This document shows, piece by piece, positions 16,611 through 25,481 of a stretch of 49,509 bases of DNA. Source of the DNA: Thermoflexus sp. (GTDB taxonomy: Bacteria; Chloroflexota; Anaerolineae; Thermoflexales; Thermoflexaceae). Each line of letters begins with the position of its first letter. The first letter of the stretch is position 1. Where the stretch lies: the NCBI RefSeq assembly GCF_034432235.1, contig NZ_DAOUCJ010000044.1, positions 1 through 49,509 on the forward strand, given 5' to 3'. The notes beneath the pieces are model-generated. The model made no database searches and was not told the origin of the DNA. It was given only the letters and a program-made list of their open reading frames with translations. The position numbers and the translations under genes were made by a program.

Positions 16611-18557
16611 TTATGCGGAGGGAGAAGCAGCCCACGCGCTTTCGGCGGCTTCTTTCTCCCCCAGGTTCACGATGAGCACGTTGGCCCGCACGCGGTGGCG
16701 CACGCCCTCGATGGTCGTGCCATGGACCACGTCGGCCAGTCCGGCGTGGCCGTGGCTCCCCATGATGAGCAGGTCCGCAGCCGTCTCGTTCACCAGACGA
16801 GCGATTTCCGGCACCGGGTGCCCCATGCCCAGGAGGCATGTGACCTCAAACCCCTGCTCCCGCAGCAACCGGGCATACCCCTGCAGCCGCGCCTCGTCGC
16901 GCGCCACCTCGGAATCCGCAGCCTGAGGGCCCACGGCCCGCGCGGCCGGGCTTTCCACCACGTGGATCAGGTAGACGTGCGGCCGGCTTCCCCCGGCCAC
17001 CCGGACCACCTCGCGCAACAAGCGCTCCTCCCCGCCACCGAAGTCCAGCGCCACCACGATGCGGCGGTATGGGGTCGGCGGCGTCACCTGCGATGGCACC
17101 GGTGCTTCGCGGTGGACGGGCGTCCACGATGACACCCCCGCGCGGCCCAGGTAGGGGTCCAGCCATGGGCGCACGGTGATGTATACGAGGAGCGCCGCCA
17201 GCGCCGCGGCGGCTGGAAAGACCAAAGCCCGGACCCACCACGCTTCCGGGCCGGCTGCGGCCATCCAGGCGCTGACCTCGTCCACCAGCAGCCTGACGTT
17301 CAGTGCCACGATCACGCCGGCCACAGTCCAGGCAACCCCCTGCATCCGCCTTCCGAGGGCAAACTCCCCCATCCGCTCCCGGTCCGAGACCATGTGGATG
17401 AGGGGAATCACCGCGAAGGGCAGTTGCAGGGAGAGGATCACCTGGCTGAGGACCAGGAGATCGCTGGTGGCGTGTTCCCCGAAGAGGGAGATGGCGATAA
17501 GCGCGGGCGTGATGGCCAGCAGGCGGGTGATGAGCCGGCGCAGCCATGGGCGGATGCGCAGGTTGAGATATCCTTCCATGACCACCTGGCCGGCCAGCGT
17601 GCCCGTGATCGTTGAGCTTTGCCCTGAGGCCAGGAGCCCGATGCCGAAGGCCAGCGGTGCCAGCGTCGTGCCCAGGAGCGGTTCCAGCAGGCGATAGGCC
17701 TCCTGGATTTCCGCCACTTCGCGCAGCCCGTTTCGGTAGAACACAGCCGCGGCCATGACCAGAATGGCTGAGTTCACGAAGAAGGCCAGGCTCAGCGCCA
17801 CCGCCGAATCGATCGTGTTCCAGCGGATGGCATCCCGCAGGGACGCCTTATCGCGCTTCACCCGCCGCGTCTGGACCAGCGCCGAGTGCAGATACAGGTT
17901 GTGGGGCATGACCGTGGCGCCCAACATTCCGATGGCAATGTAGAGCGCGGTTGTATCGGGAATGGAAGGCACAAAGCCCGAGGCGATGTCCGGCCAATCG
18001 GGCCGGGCCAGGAAGATCTCCACCAGCAGTGCCAAACCGATGGTCCCTACCAGCGATGCGACAACTGCCTCCAGCTTACGGATTCCATAGTGGGACAAGA
18101 ACAAGAGGAGCAGCGTGTCGAAGGCCGTGATGAGAACCCCATACAGGAGGGGGATGCCGAACAGGAGCTGCAGGGCAATGGCTGACCCCAGCACTTCGGC
18201 CAGGTCCGTCGCAGTGATGGCGATCTCCGCCAGGATATACAGCGGGATGTTCACCAGGGGTGGATACTCCTCCCGGCAGGCCTGGGCCAGGTCCCGCCGG
18301 CTGACAATGCCTAAGCGGGCGGCCAGGCTCTGGAGAAGCACCGCCATCAGGTTGGACATGAGCAAGACCCAGATGAGGGCGTAGTTGTAGCGGCTCCCTG
18401 CGGCCAGGTCAGTGGCCCAGTTCCCCGGGTCCATGTACCCCACGGCCACCATGATCGCCGGGCCGGCCACGGCAAACCAGCGGCGCCACCAGCGGACATC
18501 CTGGAGGAGATCCACGCTTTCGTGCACCTCTTCCAGGGACACATGGGCCTTGCGCAT
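16611..18557 (-). CDS. mntH: NRAMP divalent metal transporter fused to a universal stress protein domain
   Basis: A 648-residue fusion. Residues 1-440 are an NRAMP (MntH-type) proton-coupled Mn2+/Fe2+ importer. The helix-1 metal site is DPGNWATD (43-50), and the helix-6 site is MPHNLYLHS, starting at Met217, the residue that favours transition metals. Residues from about 490 on form a UspA-type domain with VALDF at its start and the ATP-loop motif GSHGHAGLADVVHGTT. The Usp part is presumably cytoplasmic and may sense ATP or regulate transport; that is inference. The ATG at 18557 follows GGGAGGCGATC. The promoter and a DtxR/MntR-like palindrome lie upstream, suggesting metal repression. Confidence 0.93.
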   Translation of the reverse strand: MRKAHVSLEEVHESVDLLQDVRWWRRWFAVAGPAIMVAVGYMDPGNWATDLAAGSRYNYALIWVLLMSNLMAVLLQSLAARLGIVSRRDLAQACREEYPPLVNIPLYILAEIAITATDLAEVLGSAIALQLLFGIPLLYGVLITAFDTLLLLFLSHYGIRKLEAVVASLVGTIGLALLVEIFLARPDWPDIASGFVPSIPDTTALYIAIGMLGATVMPHNLYLHSALVQTRRVKRDKASLRDAIRWNTIDSAVALSLAFFVNSAILVMAAAVFYRNGLREVAEIQEAYRLLEPLLGTTLAPLAFGIGLLASGQSSTITGTLAGQVVMEGYLNLRIRPWLRRLITRLLAITPALIAISLFGEHATSDLLVLSQVILSLQLPFAVIPLIHMVSDRERMGEFALGRRMQGVAWTVAGVIVALNVRLLVDEVSAWMAAAGPEAWWVRALVFPAAAALAALLVYITVRPWLDPYLGRAGVSSWTPVHREAPVPSQVTPPTPYRRIVVALDFGGGEERLLREVVRVAGGSRPHVYLIHVVESPAARAVGPQAADSEVARDEARLQGYARLLREQGFEVTCLLGMGHPVPEIARLVNETAADLLIMGSHGHAGLADVVHGTTIEGVRHRVRANVLIVNLGEKEAAESAWAASPSA

Positions 18558-18654
18558 GATCGCCTCCCGGTTTCCCGGCCTCGCCTGGACCGGTCATATC
18601 AGCGTATATTCGGAAGATCACCCGCTCAAAGCAGAGTTGTGTTTCTCCCCCATA

Positions 18655-18683
18655 AATTTAGTCGGACCTAAAAATGATGTCAA
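18655..18683 (-). promoter_or_regulatory. Near-consensus promoter of the NRAMP-USP gene
   Basis: On the minus strand TTGACA (18678-18683), a 17-base spacer and TAAATT (18655-18660) match the sigma-70 consensus closely. They sit about 100 bases before the start. The 310-base gap 18558-18867 holds this promoter, the operator-like palindrome and the start region of the divergent ThDP gene; I see no gene in it. Confidence 0.75.
18657..18672. promoter_or_regulatory. DtxR/MntR-like operator palindrome
   Basis: TTTAG and CTAAA are arranged as inverted arms around TCGGAC. This resembles the TTAGG/CCTAA arms of DtxR-family sites. It covers the -10 and part of the spacer of the NRAMP promoter, the position expected for repression by a Mn/Fe-loaded regulator. 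No regulator gene is in the window. Confidence 0.45.
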
Positions 18684-18811
18684 ATCGCTGACGGGTTCTC
18701 CTTACCCTCTCAGCGATCGGGGCGCTGGCCGTGCTTCTCTTTGAGCACCAGGGGGACGCAAGCCGGATGGCTCTCGCGATTTCTCCTTCGAGGTCAGATC
18801 CCTGGTTGCGT

Positions 18812-18817
18812 TAAAAT
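18812..18817 (+). promoter_or_regulatory. Possible -10 box for the ThDP enzyme gene
   Basis: TAAAAT lies 50 bases before the start codon. The best -35 (TTCGAG) is 19 bases upstream, so the call is weak. Confidence 0.3.
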
Positions 18818-18867
18818 GAGGCTGTGTAGATCACGCATCGATTCGAAGCCTGAGGGGAGGGAAGGAG

Positions 18868-20511
18868 ATGTCGAGTGTGCACGGGGGGCGGCTGGTGGCC
18901 AAGGCCCTGAAGGCCGCAGGGGTGGAGGTGGTTTTCACTCTGTGCGGCGGCCATATTCTGCCCATCTACGACGGATGCCTCGACGAGGGGATCCGCATCA
19001 TCGACGTCCGCCACGAGCAGGCCGCCGTCCACGCCGCCGATGCATGGGCCCGCCTGACCGGCCGGCCGGGGGTCGCCGTGGTGACCGCGGGCCCCGGAGT
19101 CACCGACAGCGTCACCGGGGTGGCCAACGCCTTCCGGGCCAACAGCCCGGTGCTGGTCATCGGCGGCCAGGGGCCCTTCGCCCAGCTCGGCCGGGGCTCC
19201 CTGCAGGAGATGGATCACCTGGCGGTGATGCGGCCGATCACCAAGTGGGCGGGGGCTGTCTATGAGACCGAACGGATCCCGGAGTTCATGGAGATCGCCC
19301 TTCGCCATGCGGTAAGCGGCCGCCCCGGCCCCGTCTTCCTGGAGATCCCCCTGGATGTCCTCTTCCGGTTCGCGGATGAGCGCCACGTGGCCTTTCCCCG
19401 CTTCGAGCGGAACGTGCCGCGGCCCGGCCCAACGAAGCCGGCGCTGGAGCACGCGGCGGCGATGCTCTCCGAAGCGGAACGCCCCGTGGTGATGGCGGGG
19501 AGCGGGATCCGCTGGTGCAACGCCTATGGTGCCCTCGCCCGATTCGTGGAGACGCTGGATCTTCCCTTGTTTACGAATGGAATGGCCCGAGGAACTCTCC
19601 CCCCGGATTCGCCGCAGTTTTTCCAGCATGCCCGGCGCAAGGCTTTCGCTCAGACGGACCTCCTCATCCTGGTCGGTGGAGAATTCGACTTCCGGCTGAA
19701 ATTCGGGCAGGAGATCGCTTCAACGGCGCGGATCATCCACGTGGATCTGGAGCCCACGGTGATCGGGCACAACCGGCCGGTGGATCTGGGGCTGGTGGGG
19801 GATATCGGGATCATCCTGGAGGAGTGGCGGCAGGCCATGCAGGCCCGCCATCCGGGCCGGCGGTGGACGGCGTGGCGGGAGGCGCTGCGGGCGATCGAGG
19901 AGACCGAGGCGGCCTTCTGGGCCCAGGGGAAGGACGCCGCGGATATCCCCATCCATCCGCTGCGATTATGCCATGAGCTGGCCCGCTTCATCGATGACCG
20001 AACCATCGTCATCGGCGATGGGGGAGATATCGTGGCGGCCGCTTCCCGTATCCTCCCGGTTTACCGGCCGGAGAACTGGATGGATCCCGGGCCTTTCGGA
20101 TGTCTGGGGATCGGGGTGCCCTTCGCGATCGCGGCTCAGCTGGCTTATCCGGATCGGCGGGTGCTGGTGCTCTTCGGCGATGGGGCCTTCGGGTTCAATG
20201 GTTTTGAATTCGACACAGCCGTGCGCTTTCGACTTCCTATTATGAGCGTGGTGGCCAACGATGCGGCGTGGAGCCAGATCCGCCGACCCCAGATTGAAAT
20301 GGTAGGGGAAGCTCGCGCGGTGGCGACCGCCCTGGCTCCCACCCGCTATGATCGGATCGTGGAGGCCTTCGGAGGTTACGGCGAGCTGGTGGAACGCCCG
20401 GAGGACATCCAGCCCGCTCTAACACGGATGGCCGCAGCGGGGCGACCGGCCTGCCTGAACGTCCGCACCCAGCCGCTGCCGCCCGGCATCCTGTCGGCGC
20501 GGTATTTTTAG
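18868..20511 (+). CDS. Thiamine-diphosphate-dependent enzyme, acetolactate synthase-like
   Basis: A 547-residue protein with the three-domain ThDP-enzyme layout. The N-terminal PYR domain carries the activating Glu50 in RHEQAAVHAA and TAGPGVTD. The middle domain follows. The C-terminal PP domain has the cofactor motif GDGAFGF (437-443) ending at Asn464. It most resembles the acetolactate synthase large subunit and the HACL/ILVBL branch (2-hydroxyacyl-CoA lyase or oxalyl-CoA decarboxylase types). No small regulatory subunit (ilvN/ilvH) or ilvC is adjacent, so a biosynthetic acetolactate role is not supported. Substrate remains open. The ATG at 18868 follows GGGAAGGAG. It is followed after 56 bases by rfbD. 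Confidence 0.87.
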   Translation: MSSVHGGRLVAKALKAAGVEVVFTLCGGHILPIYDGCLDEGIRIIDVRHEQAAVHAADAWARLTGRPGVAVVTAGPGVTDSVTGVANAFRANSPVLVIGGQGPFAQLGRGSLQEMDHLAVMRPITKWAGAVYETERIPEFMEIALRHAVSGRPGPVFLEIPLDVLFRFADERHVAFPRFERNVPRPGPTKPALEHAAAMLSEAERPVVMAGSGIRWCNAYGALARFVETLDLPLFTNGMARGTLPPDSPQFFQHARRKAFAQTDLLILVGGEFDFRLKFGQEIASTARIIHVDLEPTVIGHNRPVDLGLVGDIGIILEEWRQAMQARHPGRRWTAWREALRAIEETEAAFWAQGKDAADIPIHPLRLCHELARFIDDRTIVIGDGGDIVAAASRILPVYRPENWMDPGPFGCLGIGVPFAIAAQLAYPDRRVLVLFGDGAFGFNGFEFDTAVRFRLPIMSVVANDAAWSQIRRPQIEMVGEARAVATALAPTRYDRIVEAFGGYGELVERPEDIQPALTRMAAAGRPACLNVRTQPLPPGILSARYF

Positions 20512-20567
20512 TCTAAGGGGAGCTATCTGCCTCACCTTCCCCTCTTTCTCATCGTGGAGAGAGCGCG

Positions 20568-21419
20568 ATGCGGGTGCTTCTCACCGGTGGAACGGGGATG
20601 CTGGGGCGAGCCCTTCGGGAAATCTGGAGCTCGCAACATGAAGTGCTCGCGCCATCCCATGCGGAGCTGGATCTCGCCCGGCCGCCCCAGATTTTCGAAG
20701 CGGTCCGTCAGCTTCATCCGCAGGTCATCCTCCACGCCGCCGCGATTGCGGATGTGGACCGTTGCGAGTCGGATCCGGATCTCGCGTTCCGGGTGAACAC
20801 GGTGGGCACCGCCTGTCTGGCCGCAGCCGCTCATGAAATCGGGGCCACCCTCATCTTCATCAGCACGGACTATGTGTTCGACGGCACGAAGGGAACTCCT
20901 TACACCGAGTTCGACGCTCCCAACCCGATCAATATCTACGGGCGGAGCAAATGGATGGCCGAGGAGGCCGTGCGAACCCTCTGCCCACGGCATTTCATCG
21001 TGCGGACGGCGTGGCTCTTCGCCCCATGGGGCCGTCATTTCGTGACCCAAACCGTGGAACGCATCCAGCGCGGGGAACCCGTGGGGGGGATCGCTCAGAC
21101 CAGCTCCCCCACTTCGGTGCTGGATCTCGCCCGGGGTCTTCTACGCCTTCTGGAATATCCCGCCTATGGGGTCTATCACATGGTAAATCACGGCGCGGCC
21201 TCTCGATACGAGATGGCCCGGGTGATCCTGTCGATGCTGGGGCGGAACCCAGAGGAGGCCATCCGGCTGTCCGCGGTGTCCGGCCGGCGCGCCCCACGGC
21301 CGGACCGGACACCGCTGCGGAACTACGTGCTGGAGCTGCAGGGCCGCGATCCCATGCGGCCATGGACGGAGGCCCTGGCGGAATGCCTGGAACGGATGGG
21401 GCTGTCTATCGTCCCTTAG
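20568..21419 (+). CDS. rfbD: dTDP-4-dehydrorhamnose reductase
   Basis: A 283-residue short-chain dehydrogenase-type enzyme. It has the nucleotide-binding GGTGMLG (residues 7-13), the active-site STDYVFDG segment, and the catalytic YGRSK (YxxxK). It would reduce dTDP-4-keto-rhamnose to dTDP-L-rhamnose with NAD(P)H, the last step of the rhamnose donor pathway for surface glycans. The other rml genes are not adjacent; an rmlC-like cupin lies at 31.1 kb. The ATG at 20568 follows GGAGAGAGCG. It converges on topA with only ten bases between stops and no visible terminator. Confidence 0.92.
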   Translation: MRVLLTGGTGMLGRALREIWSSQHEVLAPSHAELDLARPPQIFEAVRQLHPQVILHAAAIADVDRCESDPDLAFRVNTVGTACLAAAAHEIGATLIFISTDYVFDGTKGTPYTEFDAPNPINIYGRSKWMAEEAVRTLCPRHFIVRTAWLFAPWGRHFVTQTVERIQRGEPVGGIAQTSSPTSVLDLARGLLRLLEYPAYGVYHMVNHGAASRYEMARVILSMLGRNPEEAIRLSAVSGRRAPRPDRTPLRNYVLELQGRDPMRPWTEALAECLERMGLSIVP

Positions 21420-21429
21420 GATTCGGGGT

Positions 21430-23610
21430 TTACGCGCCTTCGCCAGCCTCCTCCAGCTCCAGCTCCTCGAGGGAAACCATCGCCTCGCACTTCAGACAGT
21501 GGGCGTTCTCCCGATCGTCCTGCACCAGGACGCCGCCGCAGTGCGGGCAGCGCACGGTCAATGGCCGCTTCCAGGTGGTGAAGTTGCACGCGGGCCAGTT
21601 GCTGCATCCATAGAAGGTGCGGCCCCGCCGGGTCTTCTTTTCCAGAAGCTCTCCGCCACACTGCGGGCATGGGATGCCCAGCTTGTGGTAGAAGGGCCGG
21701 GTGTAACGGCACTCCGGGAAGCGCGTGCAGCCCACGAACTTCCCGAAGCGGCCGTAGCGGATCTGCAGCGGCGCGCCGCACTCGGGGCACTGTTCGTCCA
21801 GAAGCTCGTGATCCAGGGAGATCTTCTGGATCCCGGCCAGAGCAGCCTGGAGCCGCTGCTCGAAGGGTCCATAGAACGCTCGCAGCACCTCCACCCAGTC
21901 CACTTCACCGGCGGCGATGCGATCCAGATCCTCCTCCATCCGGGCCGTGAAGTTCACATCCATGATGTCCGGGAAATGCTGGACCAGGAGGTCGGTCACC
22001 GTGATCCCCAGCGGGGTGGGCACCAGACGTTTATCCACCCGTTCCACATACCCTCGCTGGAAGAGGGTGGAGATGATCGGGGCATATGTGCTGGGCCGGC
22101 CGATGCCGTATTCCTCCAGCGCTTTGATCAGCGAGGCTTCGGTGTAGCGCGGCGGCGGCTGGGTGAAATGCTGTTCGGGCAGCACCTGCCAGAGCCGCAA
22201 CCGCTCGTTGGGCTCCAGCGGCGGCAGAAGCCCGCCGCCCTCCTCTTCCTCCTCAGGCCGGACATCTTCCTCACGGGCCTCCTCGTAAACCACCAGGAAG
22301 CCCGGGAAGCGGATCGCGGAACCGGTGGCCCGGAAGAGATAGCGGGGGCTCTCCAGGGCTTCCGCGGGGATCTCCCCGTTAGCGATCAGTGAGCGGGGCA
22401 CCGCCACGATCTCCACCGTCATGGTGTCCAGGATGGCGGGAGCCATCTGGCTGGCCACGAACCGCTTCCAGATCAGCTCGTAAAGGCGATACTGATCGCG
22501 ATCCAGATAGGGTTTCACGGATTCCGGCGTCCGGAACACCGAAGTAGGACGGATGGCCTCATGGGCCTCCTGGGCGATCCGGGCTCGGGTCTTGTAGACC
22601 GGAGGCTCGGGAGGGAGCAGCTGCTCCCCATAGGTCTGGGCGATGAAACGGCGGGCCTCCTCCTGAGCGAGAGGGGAGATGTTCGTGGAGTCCGTGCGCA
22701 TATAGGTGATGAGGCCGACGGAACCCTCCTCGCCCAGCGGCAGGCCCTCGTAAAGCTGCTGGGCGACGGCCATCGTGCGCCGGGCCGTGAAGCCCAGGCG
22801 TCGGGAGGCCTCCTGCTGCATCGTGCTGGTGGTGAACGGGGCAGCCGGCCGCCGCCGGCGCTCGCCCTTCTTGACGCTGACCACCCCATAGAGAGCATCC
22901 CTCAGCTCCTCCACCAGCGGGCGCACCTGCTCCTCGTTATGGAGCTCAGGCTCGGCCCCCCGATAGCGAACCAGACGGGCGCGGAAGGTCCGATCCTCAT
23001 CGAGTTTGGAGAGCTCCACGGCGATGGTCCAGTATTCCTCCGGGACGAAGGCCTGGATCTCCCGCTCCCGCTCGACGATGAGCCGCAGGGCCACCGACTG
23101 CACCCGGCCGGCGGAAAGGCGCCCGCGCACTTTCTCCCAGAGCAGCGGGCTCAGCTTGTAGCCCACCAGGCGATCCAGGATGCGCCGGGCCTGCTGGGCG
23201 TTCACCAGTTGCATATCGATGCCCCGGGGATGGGCGAAGGCCTCTTTGATCGCCGGCTCCGTGATCTCGTGGAAGACCACCCGGCGCAGCTTCGAGGCCG
23301 GGATGTTCGCCACCTCGGTCAGATGCCAAGCGATGGCTTCCCCCTCGCGATCCGGGTCGGTGGCCAGATAGACTTCCGCCGCCTCCTTCACGGCCTCCCG
23401 CAGCTCCCGGACCACCGCCTGCTTCTCTTTCGGCACCCGATAAGTGGGCTTGAAGTCGTTCTCGATGTCCACCGCCAGCTGGGATTTCAGCAGGTCCCGC
23501 ACGTGTCCGATGGACGCCTTCACCACGAAACCCCGGCCCAGGATGCGGCCTACCGTGCGGGCCTTGGCAGGGGATTCCACAATGACCAGCCGTGTGCCTT
23601 TCTCCGACAT
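21430..23610 (-). CDS. topA: DNA topoisomerase I (type IA)
   Basis: A 726-residue enzyme that relaxes negative supercoils. The N-terminal Toprim domain starts with LVIVESPAKA. The active-site tyrosine is Tyr303 in GLITYMRTDST. The C-terminus carries three Cys4 zinc ribbons (CPECG...CTRFPEC, CPQCG...CSNWPAC, CPHCG...CLKC) that bind single-stranded DNA, and ends in an acidic tail. The ATG at 23610 follows GGAGGGAAGAAA; an ATG seven codons upstream is in frame but less well placed. The last zinc ribbon has CxxC spacing like the others, so all three look intact. It follows manC on the same strand after 65 bases. Confidence 0.97.
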   Translation of the reverse strand: MSEKGTRLVIVESPAKARTVGRILGRGFVVKASIGHVRDLLKSQLAVDIENDFKPTYRVPKEKQAVVRELREAVKEAAEVYLATDPDREGEAIAWHLTEVANIPASKLRRVVFHEITEPAIKEAFAHPRGIDMQLVNAQQARRILDRLVGYKLSPLLWEKVRGRLSAGRVQSVALRLIVEREREIQAFVPEEYWTIAVELSKLDEDRTFRARLVRYRGAEPELHNEEQVRPLVEELRDALYGVVSVKKGERRRRPAAPFTTSTMQQEASRRLGFTARRTMAVAQQLYEGLPLGEEGSVGLITYMRTDSTNISPLAQEEARRFIAQTYGEQLLPPEPPVYKTRARIAQEAHEAIRPTSVFRTPESVKPYLDRDQYRLYELIWKRFVASQMAPAILDTMTVEIVAVPRSLIANGEIPAEALESPRYLFRATGSAIRFPGFLVVYEEAREEDVRPEEEEEGGGLLPPLEPNERLRLWQVLPEQHFTQPPPRYTEASLIKALEEYGIGRPSTYAPIISTLFQRGYVERVDKRLVPTPLGITVTDLLVQHFPDIMDVNFTARMEEDLDRIAAGEVDWVEVLRAFYGPFEQRLQAALAGIQKISLDHELLDEQCPECGAPLQIRYGRFGKFVGCTRFPECRYTRPFYHKLGIPCPQCGGELLEKKTRRGRTFYGCSNWPACNFTTWKRPLTVRCPHCGGVLVQDDRENAHCLKCEAMVSLEELELEEAGEGA

Positions 23611-23675
23611 TTTCTTCCCTCCAGACCTCATCCCTGCAGGTAAAGGGAATAGGGGCCGTTTATCCGGACGGAACG

Positions 23676-24758
23676 CTACAGATATTCCTGCCGTCCCTCC
23701 CGCTTCAGGGTTTCCACCAGCAGACGGACATCCTGGGCGCGCTCACGATGGCAGACCAGGAGGACATCTTCAGTGTCCACGATGATGAGATCCTGGATCC
23801 CCACGGTGGCCACCAGCCGGCCATTCCCGAAGATCAACGAACCGGAGGTGTCCAGACCCAGGTGTTCTGTCCCCAGGACCACGTTGCTCTGGTCATCTGC
23901 GGCCAGGATATCCAGCAGCGCCGCCCAGCTGCCGATATCGTTCCATCCGAACTCCGCCGGGATCACGGCAACCTCTTGCGCCTTCTCCATCACCCCGTAG
24001 TCAATGCTGGTGTTCGGCATCTCCGGCCATATCCGGCGCAGGGCCGCCGCCTCCTCGGGGGTCCCGAGGGCCGCCTCCAGCGCCTTGAGCCCGGCGGCGA
24101 GCTCCGGCATGTTTCGTTCGATCTCCTCCAGGATGCGATCCGCCCGCCAGATGAACATACCGCTGTTCCAGGAATGGCGACCGTCGGCCACAAAGCGCTC
24201 GGCGGTCGCCAGGTCCGGCTTCTCCCGGAAGGCCAGGACGCGGTAGGCCATGAAGCCGCCGAAGCGGCCCAGGGGCTCCCCGCGCTCGATATAGCCGAAG
24301 CCCGTGGCGGGGTAAGTGGGGCGGATGCCCAGGGTGACCAGGAACCCTCTCTCCGCCACCTGGAAGGCAGCGCGGAGCACGGCCCGGAAGCGGGCTTCAT
24401 CCCGGATGTAATGATCGGCGGGCAGGACGGCCATGAGGGCATGCGGCGCTCGCCGGCGAAGGTGCAGGGCAGCGAGGCCGATGGCGGGCGCCGTGTTGCG
24501 CCCCACCGGCTCCACCAGGAAGTTCTCCTGGGGGATCTCCGGAGCCTGGTGGATCAACTCCTCCGCGTGCTCCTGGCCGGTGACGACCAGGATCTGCTCC
24601 GGTCGGAACATCGGAAGCAGGCGATCCACCGTCAGCTGAAACATGGTCCGCTCCCCCAGCAGCCGGAGCATCTGCTTGGGGCGGCTCTGCCGGCTCAGCG
24701 GCCACAGGCGCGTGCCGCTTCCCCCCGCCAGTATCACGGCAAAAGGCTCCCCGCTCAT
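23676..24758 (-). CDS. manC: Mannose-1-phosphate guanylyltransferase
   Basis: A 360-residue nucleotidyltransferase that makes GDP-mannose from mannose-1-phosphate and GTP. The GT-A pyrophosphorylase signature GGSGTRLWP (12-20) and PKQ (27-29) is at the N-terminus; VEPVGRNTAPA, FREKP and WNSGMF are further family blocks. It is the single-domain form, without the C-terminal phosphomannose isomerase domain of bifunctional ManC/AlgA. The ATG at 24758 sits behind GGGAGGCGCGGAG; the open frame upstream of it runs antisense to aroQ and is rejected. GDP-mannose probably feeds surface glycans or compatible solutes such as mannosylglycerate, which is inference. Confidence 0.93.
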   Translation of the reverse strand: MSGEPFAVILAGGSGTRLWPLSRQSRPKQMLRLLGERTMFQLTVDRLLPMFRPEQILVVTGQEHAEELIHQAPEIPQENFLVEPVGRNTAPAIGLAALHLRRRAPHALMAVLPADHYIRDEARFRAVLRAAFQVAERGFLVTLGIRPTYPATGFGYIERGEPLGRFGGFMAYRVLAFREKPDLATAERFVADGRHSWNSGMFIWRADRILEEIERNMPELAAGLKALEAALGTPEEAAALRRIWPEMPNTSIDYGVMEKAQEVAVIPAEFGWNDIGSWAALLDILAADDQSNVVLGTEHLGLDTSGSLIFGNGRLVATVGIQDLIIVDTEDVLLVCHRERAQDVRLLVETLKREGRQEYL

Positions 24759-24819
24759 CTCCGCGCCTCCCAAGCCCCCAGGATCCCGCTTTCCACGGCG
24801 ACGGTTCTGGCGGAAAATA

Positions 24820-24848
24820 ACGATACGCAGAACCGGACGGTTTCGCAA
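24820..24848 (-). promoter_or_regulatory. Possible promoter of manC
   Basis: On the minus strand TTGCGA (24843-24848), a 17-base spacer and TATCGT (24820-24825) lie about 60 bases before the manC start. Confidence 0.4.
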
Positions 24849-24908
24849 CTTCCAACAGACCGGGTGGCCCATTGGCCGATCCGTCTCTGATGCTCGGGGA
24901 GGTCGCGG

Positions 24909-25355
24909 ATGAACATCCTGGTGCTGCACGGCCCGAACCTGAATCTGCTGGGAACCCGGGAGCCCCATATTTACGGGGCGATGACCCTGGAGGAGATCAA
25001 CGCCCGGCTGGAAGAGTGGGCAGCGGCTCACGGGGTCAACTTGCGCATCATCCAGTCCAACCATGAGGGCGCTCTGATCGACGCCCTCCATGAAGCCCGG
25101 GGGTGGGCGGATGGGATCCTCATCAATCCCGGCGCCCTGCACATCTACGGCTATGCCCTGCGCGACGCCATCGCCGCGGTGAACCTGCCAGCGGTGGAGG
25201 TCCATCTCTCCAACACGCAGGCCCGGGAGGAATGGCGGCGGGTCTCGGTGATCGCTCCGGTTTGCCGCGGGGTGGTGCTGGGCTTCGGATGGCGGAGCTA
25301 CATCCTGGGGCTCGAGGGACTGTATGCGCTGCTCCAGGAGGCCAAGGGTCGTTAA
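24909..25355 (+). CDS. aroQ: 3-dehydroquinate dehydratase, type II
   Basis: A 148-residue flavodoxin-like enzyme that dehydrates 3-dehydroquinate to 3-dehydroshikimate in the shikimate pathway. It shows HGPNLNLLGTREP near the N-terminus with the catalytic Arg17 and Tyr22, then SNHEG and the substrate-binding EVHLSN block. Length is typical and the enzyme forms dodecamers in known cases. The ATG at 24909 follows GGGAGGTCGCGG. The other shikimate gene in the window, aroK, is about 6.8 kb away, so the pathway is not clustered here. The PASTA protein gene lies downstream but has its own -10 box. Confidence 0.96.
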   Translation: MNILVLHGPNLNLLGTREPHIYGAMTLEEINARLEEWAAAHGVNLRIIQSNHEGALIDALHEARGWADGILINPGALHIYGYALRDAIAAVNLPAVEVHLSNTQAREEWRRVSVIAPVCRGVVLGFGWRSYILGLEGLYALLQEAKGR

Positions 25356-25408
25356 TCGGGGAAATCGGCCCCCGGGGGAATGCCTCATGGGTCCGACCTG
25401 TCCTTCGA

Positions 25409-25414
25409 TATAAT
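25409..25414 (+). promoter_or_regulatory. Possible -10 box of the PASTA protein gene
   Basis: A perfect TATAAT lies 68 bases before the start codon; no TTG-type -35 is found at 16-18 bases. Confidence 0.45.
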
Positions 25415-25481
25415 GAGAACCGATCTCCCGAAAGGAGATCCCAGCGGCGGATCTCTTACCATCCGAAAAGCTGAGGAAGCG

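Noticed and set aside
18558..18654. Possible yybP-ykoY manganese riboswitch in the NRAMP leader
   Set aside because: The leader is only about 98 bases and lacks the conserved loop sequences; the operator-like palindrome is a simpler control site.
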